Below are positions 8,572-19,202 of a stretch of DNA of 64,000 bases, one piece after another. This DNA is from Marivita geojedonensis (GTDB taxonomy: Bacteria; Pseudomonadota; Alphaproteobacteria; Rhodobacterales; Rhodobacteraceae). Position 1 is the first letter of the stretch. Every line of letters starts with the position of its first letter. The translations under genes were made by a program, and so were the position numbers. The stretch is taken from the NCBI RefSeq assembly GCF_002115805.1, contig NZ_JFKC01000001.1, positions 1-64,000 of the forward strand. Direction: 5' to 3'. The notes beneath the pieces were generated by a model. That model searched no databases. It was given only the letters and a program-made list of their open reading frames with translations, and was not told the DNA's origin.

Positions 8572-10260
8572 ATGGCCCATGATGGACAAGACCTGACCCT
8601 AACCACCGAGACGATCCTGCCGGACCTGCTGAAACTGACCGCCGCAGCGGTCGAACCAGCGAATGCCATTCTTGATCTGGCCAACAGCCGCGTCCGTGCG
8701 ATGGTCGAGTCCGACGGTCGCGTGTCCGGCGCACTGATCGAAGAAAACCAGACAGCGGCGCACGGGCTGGCTTGGCTGGCCACCTATGTCGAATCGCTGC
8801 GCCAGATGCAGGGCTGGGCCGAACGTCTGGAGGCCGACGGAAAGTTCGGAGAGGTGGAACAACTGATCCACCAGATCGCCTTTGGAGAATACCTCTGGCA
8901 GATCTACGGCGGCATCCAGATGAACCAGGGCGAAGTGGTCCGCCTTCAGGACATCGGCCTGAGCCAGGACGACATGGGCGCGCTGATGACGCCCGAGGTC
9001 ATGCAGCTGACACAAGGCGGCAACACCCAGGCCGCCCGTGTCCGTCTTGTCGAACTCATGCAGGAACGCAGCGCAGAGCTGACCGTCGGGGCCTGCGGCC
9101 TTGACGATGAGCTCGACATGATCCGCGAACAGTTCCACCGCTTCTCTCTCGACAAGGTGGAACCCTTTGCCCACGAATGGCACCTCAAGGACGAGCTCAT
9201 CCCGATGGAGATCATCGAAGAGCTGTCCGAGATGGGCGTCTTCGGCCTGACGATCCCGGAGGAACACGGTGGGTTTGGTCTCTCCAAGAACTCCATGTGC
9301 GTGGTCTCCGAAGAACTGTCGCGCGGCTATATCGGTGTCGGGTCCCTTGGCACACGGTCCGAGATCGCGGCAGAACTGGTGATCGCGGGTGGCACGGAAG
9401 AACAGAAAGCCAAGTGGCTGCCGGGCCTCGCCTCCGGTGAAATCTTGCCCACCGCTGTCTTTACCGAACCGAACACCGGCTCCGACCTTGGAAGCCTGCG
9501 GACCCGCGCGGTCAAGGATGACAACGGCGATTGGATCATCAACGGCAACAAGACCTGGATCACACACGCCGCCCGCACGCATGTGATGACCGTTCTTGCC
9601 CGAACCGTTCCCGACACCACCGATTACCGTGGATTGTCCATGTTCCTTGCCGAAAAGACACCCGGCACCGACGAACAGCCCTGGCAGGATCCAGGCATCT
9701 CGGGCGGTGAGATCGAAGTCCTCGGTTATCGCGGCATGAAGGAATACACGCTCAACTTCGACGATTTCAAAGTGAAGGGCGAGAACCTCCTGGGCATGGA
9801 AGAGGGCAAAGGCTTCAAGCAGCTCATGGAGACGTTTGAATCGGCCCGCATCCAAACCGCCGCCCGTGCCATCGGCGTCGCGCAATCGGCCCTCGATGAA
9901 GGGATGAAATACGCGCAGGACCGCAAGCAGTTCGGCAAAGCACTGATCAACTTCCCGCGCGTCGCGTCGAAACTGGCGATGATGGCGGTTGAGCTCATGA
10001 TCGCGCGTCAGCTGACCTACTTCTCGGCCCGCGAAAAGGACGAAGGCCGCCGCTGCGACCTCGAAGCCGGTATGGCCAAGCTGCTCGGCGCCCGCGTCGC
10101 CTGGGCCGCAGCCGACAATGCGCTGCAGATCCACGGCGGCAACGGCTTTGCCCTTGAATACAAGATCAGCCGCATTCTGTGCGACGCGCGCATCCTAAAC
10201 ATCTTTGAGGGCGCTGCCGAGATTCAGGCCCAGGTCATTGCCCGGCGGCTGTTGGGCTGA
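8572..10260 (+). CDS. mcd: (2S)-methylsuccinyl-CoA dehydrogenase
   Basis: A 562-aa acyl-CoA dehydrogenase-fold flavoprotein with an N-terminal extension of about 170 residues before the canonical domain. That architecture is the hallmark of Mcd, which oxidises (2S)-methylsuccinyl-CoA to mesaconyl-CoA in the EMC pathway. The core shows FGLTIPEEHGGFGLS, TEPNTGSDLGSLRTRA, NGNKTWITHAA, the QDRKQFGKAL region and the ending LQIHGGNGFALEYKISR. ATG 8572 follows AAAAGGA; an upstream in-frame extension to 8377 would overlap the pckA terminator and is rejected. The presence of ccr, ecm, mch and mcl2 in this window supports Mcd over a generic acyl-CoA dehydrogenase. Confidence 0.88.
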   Translation: MAHDGQDLTLTTETILPDLLKLTAAAVEPANAILDLANSRVRAMVESDGRVSGALIEENQTAAHGLAWLATYVESLRQMQGWAERLEADGKFGEVEQLIHQIAFGEYLWQIYGGIQMNQGEVVRLQDIGLSQDDMGALMTPEVMQLTQGGNTQAARVRLVELMQERSAELTVGACGLDDELDMIREQFHRFSLDKVEPFAHEWHLKDELIPMEIIEELSEMGVFGLTIPEEHGGFGLSKNSMCVVSEELSRGYIGVGSLGTRSEIAAELVIAGGTEEQKAKWLPGLASGEILPTAVFTEPNTGSDLGSLRTRAVKDDNGDWIINGNKTWITHAARTHVMTVLARTVPDTTDYRGLSMFLAEKTPGTDEQPWQDPGISGGEIEVLGYRGMKEYTLNFDDFKVKGENLLGMEEGKGFKQLMETFESARIQTAARAIGVAQSALDEGMKYAQDRKQFGKALINFPRVASKLAMMAVELMIARQLTYFSAREKDEGRRCDLEAGMAKLLGARVAWAAADNALQIHGGNGFALEYKISRILCDARILNIFEGAAEIQAQVIARRLLG

Positions 10261-10287
10261 AGCAAGCGCTTCGCGTCAAAATCCTGA

Positions 10288-10318
10288 CGGCCGGGCACTT
10301 TGTCCGGCCTTCTTTTTT
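10288..10318 (+). terminator. rho-independent terminator of mcd
   Basis: Stem GGCCGG (10289-10294) and CCGGCC (10304-10309) with a 9-nt loop, followed by TTCTTTTTT. Confidence 0.8.
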
Positions 10319-10404
10319 GCAGATGCAGCAATCTCCTGATCTGTATCAAGGACCGGGACGCAGCAGAGTGTTCTTGCAACCCCGACACATTGCAGGAGCA
10401 TCAA

Positions 10405-10740
10405 ATGAGCTGGAAAGCCAAACTGAACGACACGAAGATGCAGCTGAGATCGCTGAACGCCGCGATTCCCGAAACCACAGCTGCCTTCGGAGCACTGGGA
10501 AAGACCGTCAAACATGACGCCGCCCTGTCCTTCAAGGAAAAGGAATACGTGGCCCTTGGCATCGCGGTCGCGACACGATGCGAACCCTGCATCCTGTTTC
10601 ATACAGAGGCTTTGGTGCGTCTCGGAGCGACACGCGAGGAAGTGTCCGAAGTGCTGGCAACCTGCATCCAGATGGGGGGCGGACCGGGCCTGATGTATGC
10701 CGGTAAGGCGCTTGAGGTTTACGACGAATTGCGCAGCTGA
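10405..10740 (+). CDS. carboxymuconolactone decarboxylase / AhpD-like protein
   Basis: A 111-aa all-helical protein of the CMD/AhpD superfamily. The redox motif CEPC with following histidine (CEPCILFHTEAL) is the AhpD-type CxxC active site, and LGATREEVSEVLATCIQMGGGPGLMYAGKALE is the family C-terminus in outline. Peroxidase-linked thiol activity is likely but the partner is unknown. ATG 10405 follows AGGAG. The gene stands alone between the mcd terminator and the EF-hand gene. Confidence 0.87.
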   Translation: MSWKAKLNDTKMQLRSLNAAIPETTAAFGALGKTVKHDAALSFKEKEYVALGIAVATRCEPCILFHTEALVRLGATREEVSEVLATCIQMGGGPGLMYAGKALEVYDELRS

Positions 10741-10782
10741 CCCTGCGACACTTTGGGGGGATGCAGATCCCCATCGACGCCC

Positions 10783-10810
10783 ATACATATTCCAAATAAC
10801 TAATATGTAT
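10783..10810. promoter_or_regulatory. perfect 9-bp inverted repeat, candidate operator
   Basis: ATACATATT (10783-10791) and AATATGTAT (10802-10810) form a perfect inverted repeat with a 10-nt centre, ending 10 nt before the EF-hand gene start. The A+T-rich ATAT...ATAT layout resembles ArsR/SmtB-type operators, but no such regulator gene is adjacent. Confidence 0.45.
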
Positions 10811-10819
10811 GAGGTCATC

Positions 10820-11251
10820 ATGTCCAAATCCCCCCTTATCCTTGCCCTGCTTTTTGCTGCGACAGGCGCCTTTGCCCAGCAGGGCAATCCCGGCGGCCAT
10901 TTCGTGGAAAATTGGGACCTTGACGGCGATGGTCAGGTCACATTGGCCGAAGCCACTGAACGGCGCGGCGACGTGTTCCTGACCTTCGACGCCGATGAAA
11001 ACGGTGTCCTGACAGCCGAAGAGCACGATCTTTTCGACGAGGCGCGCAAGCAGGATATGGAGCAGAACGGCATGGGTCACGGCGGCGGGCAGCGCAATCC
11101 GGCCAACGGAATGCTGCGCGAAGTGACGGATACCAACGGCGATGGAAACGTCACCCGCGAAGAGTTCATGGATGCCGTTCCCGCTTGGTTCGCGGGCATG
11201 GACCGCAACGGTGACAACGTCGTTACCACGGCCGATTTCGGTCGCGGCTGA
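10820..11251 (+). CDS. secreted EF-hand calcium-binding protein
   Basis: A 143-aa exported protein. A signal peptide (SPLILALLFAATGAFAQ, cleavage after about residue 19) is followed by EF-hand loops DLDGDGQVTLAE, DADENGVLTAEE, DTNGDGNVTREE and a partial DRNGDNVVTTAD. At least three loops have the D-x-D/N-x-D/N-G pattern, so calcium binding in the periplasm or outside the cell is likely. ATG 10820 is chosen because GAGG sits 5 nt upstream; ATG 10805 would add five residues ahead of the signal peptide. A perfect inverted repeat lies just upstream. The molecular role is unknown. Confidence 0.85.
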   Translation: MSKSPLILALLFAATGAFAQQGNPGGHFVENWDLDGDGQVTLAEATERRGDVFLTFDADENGVLTAEEHDLFDEARKQDMEQNGMGHGGGQRNPANGMLREVTDTNGDGNVTREEFMDAVPAWFAGMDRNGDNVVTTADFGRG

Positions 11252-11257
11252 CACAAA

Positions 11258-11291
11258 GCAAAAAGCGCGGGCGTTACCGCCCGCGCTTTCT
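11258..11291. terminator. bidirectional terminator between convergent genes
   Basis: A perfect 12-bp stem AAAGCGCGGGCG (11262-11273) and CGCCCGCGCTTT (11278-11289) with TTAC loop. The A and T runs at the stem ends serve both the EF-hand gene and the leftward flavoprotein gene. Confidence 0.85.
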
Positions 11292-11294
11292 GGT

Positions 11295-13793
11295 TCAGCC
11301 GTCTTTACGGATGACCTCGTTCTTGGGATCGTAGGGGCTGTCCTCGACAACCTCCGCATCCCAAAGCTGGTTCAGCATCTTGACCTTGAGCTTGGTGCCC
11401 GGCACCGCCAGTTCCGGCTTCACATAGCCCACCCCGATGGATTTTCCGAAAGCCACGGAATAACCGCCCGAGGTCAGACGGCCCACACGGGTCTCGCCGT
11501 CATACAGCGCCTCGCGACCCCACGGATCGGCATCCGCCGGCCCGTCGATCAGGAAGGTGCAGCACTTCACCCGGACGCCGGTCGCTTCCATCTCGGCCTT
11601 GCCATGGAAGTCCTTTGACAGGTCCACAAAGCGCGGCAGATCGGCTTCAAGCGGCGTCGCATCGCGGCCCAGTTCGGTGCCGAAGGCGCGGTAGGATTTC
11701 TCCTGCCGCAGCCAGTTCTGCGCCCGCGCGCCGACCAACTTCATGTCATGCTTTGCACCAGCAGCCATAAGCTGGTCCCAGAGGTAGTTCTGCATCTCGA
11801 TCGGGTGATGCAATTCCCAGCCCAACTCACCCGTGTAGGCCACGCGGATCGCGCGCACCGGGCACATGCCCAGTTCGATGTCACGGCACGTGAGCCACGG
11901 GAACCGCTTGTTGCCCAGAACGGTTTCGGGATCGGCATCCTTGACGATTTCCTTGAGCACATCGCGCGACTTCGGCCCGGCGATGGCAAAGACACCCCAC
12001 TGGGTCGTCACATCCTGGATTTCGATATACCCGAACTCGCCCGCCTTATCTTCGGCCGCCTTGCGCAGGTAATCTGCATCGTACGCGGTCCAGGCACCCG
12101 CAGAGACGAGGTAATACTCGTTCTCGGCCAGACGGACGATCGTGTATTCCGTCCGCGTCGTCCCCTTGGAGGTCAGCGCATAGGTCAGGTTGATCCGACC
12201 GACCTTGGGCAGCTTGTTGCAGGTGAACCAGTCGAGAAACTGCGTTGCACCCGGTCCTTTGACGACATGCTTGGTAAACGCCGTCGCGTCGATCAGGCCG
12301 ACGCCTTCGCGAACGGCCTTGGCCTCGTCCACGGCATACTTCCACCAGCCCCCCCGGCGGAACGACCGCGCGTCGTGGTCGAAATTCTCGTCCGCATCCA
12401 AAGGCCCGTAATAGTTCGGACGCTCCCAGCCGTTCACATGACCAAACTGCGCGCCCAGCGCCTTTTGGCGGTCATACGCCGGAGCGGTCCGGAGAGGACG
12501 GCACGCCGGACGCTCTTCATCCGGGTGGTGCAGGATGTAGACATGCTCATACGCCTCTTCGTTCTTGCGCGCGGCGTATTCGGTCGTCATCCACGAGCCG
12601 TAGCGCTTGGGATCGAGCGACGCCATGTCGATCTCGGCCTCGCCCTCGACCATCAACTGGGCAAGGTAATAGCCGGTGCCGCCCGCAGCGGTGATCCCGA
12701 ACGAGAAGCCTTCGGCCAGCCACATATTCCGCAGGCCCGGAGCCGGACCGACCAGCGGGTTGCCGTCGGGCGTGTAGCAGATCGGACCGTTGAAATCGTC
12801 CTTGAGACCCACGGTTTCCGACGACGGAATGCGGTGAATCATGCTCATGTATTCTTCCTCGATCCGCTCCAGATCGAGCGGGAAGAGGTCGGCGCGGAAG
12901 CTGTCCGGCACGCCATATTCGAACCGCGCGGGTGCATTGCGCTCATACGGGCCCAAAATCCAGCCGCCACGCTCTTCGCGCACATACCATTTGGCATCCG
13001 CATCTCGGATCACCGGATGCTGTTCATTGGTCTTGCGATACTCGACCAGCGCCGGATCAGGCTCGGTCACGATGAACTGATGCTCGACCGGGATCGCCGG
13101 CATCTTGATGCCCAGCATCTTCGCTGTGCGCTGCGCGTGGTTGCCTGACGCGGTCACGACATGCTCGGCCGAAATGACAATCTGCTCGTCGGACGGAACA
13201 AGGTTTCCGCCCTTTTCGACCATCTTGGTGCAGGTCACGTCCCAGTGGTCGCCTTTCCACTCGAAGGCATCCGCCTGCCATTTCCGCTCGATCGTCACGC
13301 CACGCTGCCGAGCGCCCTTGGCCATCGCCATGGTGACGTCCGCCGGGTTGATGTAGCCATCCGTCGGGTGATAGATCGCGCCTTTCAGGTCTTCGGTGCG
13401 GATCAGAGGCCAGCGCGCCTTGATCTCGGAAGGCGTCATCCACTCATAGGGCACACCACAGGTCTCAGCCGTCGTGGCATAGACCCGGTACTCATCCATG
13501 CGCTCTTCGGTCTGCGCCATGCGCAGATTGCCGACCACAAAGAAACCCGCATCCAGCCCGGTCTCTTCCTCAAGCGTCTTGTAGAACTTGATCGAGTAGT
13601 CGTGGATGTGAGTCGTCGCGTAGGACATGTTGAAATAAGGCAGCAGACCCGCCGCATGCCAGGTCGACCCGGATGTAAGCTCATCCCGTTCGAGCAGCAT
13701 CACATCGTCCCAGCCCGCACGGGCAAGGTGATAGGCGATCGAGGTGCCGACGGCGCCGCCGCCGACAACCAAAGCTTTGACATGGGTTTTCAT
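11295..13793 (-). CDS. dimethylglycine/sarcosine dehydrogenase-type FAD oxidoreductase with GcvT domains
   Basis: An 832-aa protein predicted to oxidise an N-methylated glycine and pass the methyl carbon to tetrahydrofolate. The N-terminal DAO domain (about 1-390) has the FAD motif VVGGGAVGTSIAYHL and SGSTWHAAGLLP, the likely covalent-flavin histidine region. A short FAO-M segment follows. The C-terminal half is the aminomethyltransferase (GcvT) fold, with GELGWELHHP and LGRDATPLEADLPRF. Length and order match mammalian-type DMGDH/SARDH and the many roseobacter paralogues. Substrate choice between dimethylglycine, sarcosine and related amines cannot be settled here. It is monocistronic and ends at the shared terminator. 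Confidence 0.87.
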   Translation of the reverse strand: MKTHVKALVVGGGAVGTSIAYHLARAGWDDVMLLERDELTSGSTWHAAGLLPYFNMSYATTHIHDYSIKFYKTLEEETGLDAGFFVVGNLRMAQTEERMDEYRVYATTAETCGVPYEWMTPSEIKARWPLIRTEDLKGAIYHPTDGYINPADVTMAMAKGARQRGVTIERKWQADAFEWKGDHWDVTCTKMVEKGGNLVPSDEQIVISAEHVVTASGNHAQRTAKMLGIKMPAIPVEHQFIVTEPDPALVEYRKTNEQHPVIRDADAKWYVREERGGWILGPYERNAPARFEYGVPDSFRADLFPLDLERIEEEYMSMIHRIPSSETVGLKDDFNGPICYTPDGNPLVGPAPGLRNMWLAEGFSFGITAAGGTGYYLAQLMVEGEAEIDMASLDPKRYGSWMTTEYAARKNEEAYEHVYILHHPDEERPACRPLRTAPAYDRQKALGAQFGHVNGWERPNYYGPLDADENFDHDARSFRRGGWWKYAVDEAKAVREGVGLIDATAFTKHVVKGPGATQFLDWFTCNKLPKVGRINLTYALTSKGTTRTEYTIVRLAENEYYLVSAGAWTAYDADYLRKAAEDKAGEFGYIEIQDVTTQWGVFAIAGPKSRDVLKEIVKDADPETVLGNKRFPWLTCRDIELGMCPVRAIRVAYTGELGWELHHPIEMQNYLWDQLMAAGAKHDMKLVGARAQNWLRQEKSYRAFGTELGRDATPLEADLPRFVDLSKDFHGKAEMEATGVRVKCCTFLIDGPADADPWGREALYDGETRVGRLTSGGYSVAFGKSIGVGYVKPELAVPGTKLKVKMLNQLWDAEVVEDSPYDPKNEVIRKDG

Positions 13794-13903
13794 GGGTCTT
13801 CACTCCAAGGCGTTTGACCCCGTGAATACCCCTGCGTTGCGCGCGCCGCCAAACCTACCCGACACGTTGCGGCAGGAAAACGACGCGGCGTCGCATGAAA
13901 TCT

Positions 13904-14341
13904 TTACCGAAGCACGCGGGCCCGAGGAAAAAGAGAGGTCTCCGGCGCCAGTGCCTGGGTCGCAACAGCAAGCTCCACAGGCGCGATCACCATTTCGCCG
14001 TCGGGTCCGATCACGATTTCGACGGGCTGAGTTTCGTCTTCAAACACCGTTTCGGGCAACGCGATCCCGATCTTTTCCAGCAAACCTGAGTCCTCAGCCA
14101 GTTTCAGACCGGCCTGCGCGCCGGTCTTCAAACCGGATTTCGCGGACTCAAGCGTCGAAAGAGCGAACACGGCCTCTTCTCCGTAACGGTCCATCACCGA
14201 CAGTTTATACTCTTCGTACGAATATTGATAATCCGCTGCTTTGGCCTGCTGGGTATAATCCCAGACAGCAACAACAGCTCCCAGTCCCCCGGCATAGAAG
14301 CCGAGTTTGAAGATACTTTTCAACAGTTTACCGATCATCAC
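13904..14341 (-). CDS. hypothetical membrane-anchored protein
   Basis: A 145-aa protein with one predicted N-terminal membrane segment (about residues 11-27, KLGFYAGGLGAVVAVWD). A cytoplasmic or periplasmic helix rich in charged residues and a proline/alanine-rich tail follow. The middle part YSYEEYKLSVMDRYGEEAVFALSTLESAKSG has coding-like composition but no domain I recognise. It is divergent from mreB and has no co-directional partner. The second Met (14338) could be the start. Confidence 0.65.
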   Translation of the reverse strand: MMIGKLLKSIFKLGFYAGGLGAVVAVWDYTQQAKAADYQYSYEEYKLSVMDRYGEEAVFALSTLESAKSGLKTGAQAGLKLAEDSGLLEKIGIALPETVFEDETQPVEIVIGPDGEMVIAPVELAVATQALAPETSLFPRARVLR

Positions 14342-15717
<1,376 letters not shown>

Positions 15718-15814
15718 TCCGGCCACCCAAGAGCCAGAGTATGTGTTAAGAGTGCGCGCAGCCTGATCCGAAATTCGAATCCCAACTTTCGGGGTGCGCT
15801 TGAAAGGGGGATAT

Positions 15815-16726
15815 TTGGCAAAGAACGGCACCAACAGCGAAGACTACACAACGCCTCTGCGGCGCTTGCTGCTGGCGGTGGTCATCCTGTGCCTTCTGGG
15901 TCTCTTCTTCATCTGGCGGATCGACAGCCCACGCGTTGAACGCTTTCGCGCGGCAGTGATTGACACGGTGATGCCCAGCTTCGACTGGGCGATGGCACCC
16001 GTGACGGCCACAGTGAACATTGCCCGCGACTTTCGGAGCTACCAACGCATCTACGAACAGAATCAGGAACTCCGCCGCGAATTGCGCCAGATGACCGCCT
16101 GGAAGGAAGCGGCGCTTCAACTCGAACAGGAAAACGCAAAACTGCGCGACCTGAACAATGTCCGGCTCGATCCCCGCCTGACCTACATCACAGGCGTTGT
16201 TCTTGCGGATTCCGGATCACCCTTCCGCCAGTCGGTTCTGATCAATGTGGGTTCTCGCGACGGGATTGTTGACGGTTGGGCAACAATGGACGGCACCGGC
16301 CTCGTCGGTCGCATCTCCGGTGTCGGGGCAAACACCAGCCGGGTGATCCTGCTCACCGACGCGACCAGCCGGATTCCCGCCACGATCCAACCCTCCGGTC
16401 AGCGCGCGCTGATCGTCGGAGACAATACCTCCGCACCGCCGATCGACTTTCTGGAAAATCCCGATCAGGTGCGACCCGGGGACAGGATTGTGACCTCTGG
16501 CGACGGTGATGTGTTTCCCCCCGGCCTTCTGATCGGTCAGGTGGCGCAGGATCCGGGCGGTCGCTTGCGCACACGTCTGGCTGCTGATTACGAAAGGCTC
16601 GAATTCCTGAGGGTGCTCCGCGATCACGGCGCGCGCCGCGTATCAAACCCGTCTGCACTGATCCTGCCCGAAACCCCGCCCGGCGCGGCCGATACCGCAG
16701 CATCTTCTGCCGAGACGGACCAATGA
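15815..16726 (+). CDS. mreC: rod shape-determining protein MreC
   Basis: A 303-aa bitopic inner-membrane protein. The predicted TTG start at 15815 lies 4-5 nt after AAAGGGGGA and gives the family-like N-terminus (M)AKNGTNSEDYTTPLRR; a GTG at 15794 is in frame but is itself upstream of the Shine-Dalgarno. One membrane helix (about residues 20-38) is followed by a coiled coil (YEQNQELRRELRQM to QENAKLRDL) and the periplasmic beta-barrel domain with VLINVGSRDGIVDGWAT and VTSGDGDVFPPGLLIG. The stop overlaps the mreD start. Confidence 0.92.
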   Translation: MAKNGTNSEDYTTPLRRLLLAVVILCLLGLFFIWRIDSPRVERFRAAVIDTVMPSFDWAMAPVTATVNIARDFRSYQRIYEQNQELRRELRQMTAWKEAALQLEQENAKLRDLNNVRLDPRLTYITGVVLADSGSPFRQSVLINVGSRDGIVDGWATMDGTGLVGRISGVGANTSRVILLTDATSRIPATIQPSGQRALIVGDNTSAPPIDFLENPDQVRPGDRIVTSGDGDVFPPGLLIGQVAQDPGGRLRTRLAADYERLEFLRVLRDHGARRVSNPSALILPETPPGAADTAASSAETDQ

Positions 16727-17262
16727 TGGATTCCGGCCTGCTGCAACTCTGGGGAATGCGCGCCCTGTTCGTGCTGCTGGCCCTCCTGATTCTGTTTTTT
16801 CACCTCTTGCCGCTTGATCCGGCGCCCAGCCGATGGGCCGGTCCGGACGTGCTGGTCGCGATGGTGTTTGCCTGGGCTGTCCGCCGTCCGGATTACGTCC
16901 CGATCCTTCTGGTCGCCGCAACGCTGCTGCTGGCAGACATGATGCTCCAGCGTCCTCCGGGCCTCTGGTCGGTGCTTGTGGTCTGCGCTGCCGAATGGCT
17001 CAAATCCCGCGAACGGCGCCAGCGCGAGACTACATTTGTGCTTGAATGGCTGACCTTCGCCGGTACCCTGATCGTGATCACGATCCTCTATCGCGCGGTG
17101 ATGATGATCCTTATTCTTGCACCGGGTACGCTGACGCTGAGCCTTGTGCAGGTTCTCATGACCATCGCGGTCTATCCGCTGGTCGTTGGCGTGTCCTACT
17201 TCCTGTTCGGGGTGCGTCGGGCCGCTCCGGGGGATGTCGATCGATTGGGCCGAACGCAATGA
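16723..17262 (+). CDS. mreD: rod shape-determining protein MreD
   Basis: A 179-aa integral membrane protein with about five hydrophobic helices spread over the whole length and family-like WAGPDVLVAMVFAWAVRRPD. ATG 16723 overlaps the mreC stop (ATGA); a second ATG at 16726 is also possible. Its own end overlaps the mrdA start by 4 nt. It belongs to the elongasome with MreB/MreC, PBP2 and RodA. Confidence 0.9.
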   Translation: MMDSGLLQLWGMRALFVLLALLILFFHLLPLDPAPSRWAGPDVLVAMVFAWAVRRPDYVPILLVAATLLLADMMLQRPPGLWSVLVVCAAEWLKSRERRQRETTFVLEWLTFAGTLIVITILYRAVMMILILAPGTLTLSLVQVLMTIAVYPLVVGVSYFLFGVRRAAPGDVDRLGRTQ

Positions 17263-19202
17263 GACGAGCGCCAAAGGATACTGCGGAGAGTTTCCGCAAG
17301 ATTTCGCGCCGGGGGGTGATCCTCGGCGGCGTGCAGCTTGCCTTTGCCGGAGCGCTCGGACTCCGGATGCAGCATCTTCAGGTCGATCAGGCCGACGAAT
17401 TCCGTCTGCTTGCCGAAGAAAACCGCATCAACATCCGCCTGATACCGCCCACCCGCGGGCAGATCTTCGACCGCAACGGAGTAATCCTCGCCGCAAACGA
17501 ACCCTCCTACCGGATCACCATGGTCAAAGAGGATGCGGGAGATGTGGATGACGTCATCGCCCGGCTGTCCTCTCTGGTCGAACTCGACGAAGACGAACTC
17601 AACCGTGCTTTGACGGAAATGCAGCGCAGCGCGCCATTCCTGCCGGTCACCGTGGCCGAACGTGTCACATGGGACGATATCAGTCGGGTCGCCGTAAACG
17701 CGCCTGCCCTGCCCGGTGTCACCCCCGAGGTCGGTCTGTCACGGATATATCCGCGCCGGGGCGATTTTGCGCATGTGGTCGGCTATGTCGGTCCGGTCAG
17801 CGAACGCGATCTGGCCCGCTACGAAACGCCCGACCCGGTTCTGCGCATCCCGCGCTTTCAGATCGGCAAGGTCGGGATCGAAGCCCGACATGAAGAGGTG
17901 CTGCGCGGACGTGCGGGGGCTAAGCGGGTCGAGGTGAATGCCGTAGGTCGCGTGATGCGCGAACTGGACCGCCGCGAAGGTACACCCGGTGCGGATCTTC
18001 AACTGACCGTCGACGCCAAACTGCAGAGCTACATACAGGCCCGGCTCGGCGAGGAAAGCGCGTCAGTTGTGGTGATGGATGTCAGCAATGGCGACCTTCT
18101 CGGCATTGCCTCGTCTCCGTCTTACGACCCGAACAAGTTTGTGCGTGGTATCTCGATCAACGATTACGCCGAACTGCGCGACAACGATCATCGACCGCTG
18201 GCATCAAAGACCGTGCAGGATGCCTACCCGCCGGGCTCGACCTTCAAGATGGTGACAGCGCTTGCCGCGATGGATGCGGGCCTGGTCGCCCCCGATGAAA
18301 CTGTCTGGTGCCCCGGCCACATGGAGGTGGGCGGGCGTCGCTTCCACTGTTGGAAACGCGCCGGTCACGGGCACATGAACCTCGAACAGTCGCTGCGCGA
18401 AAGCTGTGACGTCTATTATTATGACCTCGCGCTGAAGGTTGGCATCGAACGGATCGCCGAAACCGCCCGCAGGCTCGGACTCGGCCAGGCATTTGGCATC
18501 GGAATGTCGGCGGTGACCGAAGGGCTGATGCCCAACAAGGATTGGAAGCTTCGCGAACGCGGCTCGGAATGGGTGATCGGTGACACGGTCAACGCCTCCA
18601 TCGGTCAGGGGTTTGTGCTCAGTTCACCACTGCAACTTGCTGTGATGACAGCGCGGCTGGCGACCGGCAACGATGTGGTGCCGCGTCTTGTGCGCACCGT
18701 GGATGGGGTTGAGCCAACCACGCTCGGCGGTGGCGCTCTCGGGTTCAACGAAAACCATCTTCGTCAAATCCGTCGCGCCATGTATTCGGTCAGCAACAAC
18801 CGCCGCGGAACCGCCTATGGGTCGCGGATCATTGATGATGCCTACCGCATGGCAGGCAAAACCGGCACAAGTCAGGTTCGCAACATCACCGCAGCGGAAC
18901 GCGCCCGCGGCGTGACCCGCAACGAGGACCTGCCGTGGAACCGGCGTGACCACGCCCTCTTCGTGAATTTCGCGCCCTTCGATGCGCCGAAGATCGCCGT
19001 GTCCGTGGTTGTTGAACACGGGGGCGGAGGCTCTGCCGCTGCAGCCCCGATCGCGCGGGACGTGACGCTCCAGGCTCTCTACGGAGAAGACCCACCGCTT
19101 GACGCCTACCCGTCCAAAGACCGCGACCGCATCCGCAGTCAGCAGGAACGCCTGCAACAGGTTCTGCGCGAGAACGATCCGGACGGCCGGAGCCGCGCAT
19201 GA
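17259..19202 (+). CDS. mrdA: penicillin-binding protein 2
   Basis: A 647-aa class B PBP, the elongasome transpeptidase. An N-terminal membrane anchor (VILGGVQLAFAGALGL) is followed by the dimerisation domain with PPTRGQIFDRNG. The transpeptidase domain has the catalytic serine in PPGSTFKM (SxxK), a second motif SCD in RESCDVYYYD, and KTGTSQ. ATG 17259 overlaps the mreD stop (ATGA). The end overlaps the rodA start by 4 nt, so transpeptidase and glycosyltransferase are coupled in expression. Confidence 0.96.
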   Translation: MRRAPKDTAESFRKISRRGVILGGVQLAFAGALGLRMQHLQVDQADEFRLLAEENRINIRLIPPTRGQIFDRNGVILAANEPSYRITMVKEDAGDVDDVIARLSSLVELDEDELNRALTEMQRSAPFLPVTVAERVTWDDISRVAVNAPALPGVTPEVGLSRIYPRRGDFAHVVGYVGPVSERDLARYETPDPVLRIPRFQIGKVGIEARHEEVLRGRAGAKRVEVNAVGRVMRELDRREGTPGADLQLTVDAKLQSYIQARLGEESASVVVMDVSNGDLLGIASSPSYDPNKFVRGISINDYAELRDNDHRPLASKTVQDAYPPGSTFKMVTALAAMDAGLVAPDETVWCPGHMEVGGRRFHCWKRAGHGHMNLEQSLRESCDVYYYDLALKVGIERIAETARRLGLGQAFGIGMSAVTEGLMPNKDWKLRERGSEWVIGDTVNASIGQGFVLSSPLQLAVMTARLATGNDVVPRLVRTVDGVEPTTLGGGALGFNENHLRQIRRAMYSVSNNRRGTAYGSRIIDDAYRMAGKTGTSQVRNITAAERARGVTRNEDLPWNRRDHALFVNFAPFDAPKIAVSVVVEHGGGGSAAAAPIARDVTLQALYGEDPPLDAYPSKDRDRIRSQQERLQQVLRENDPDGRSRA

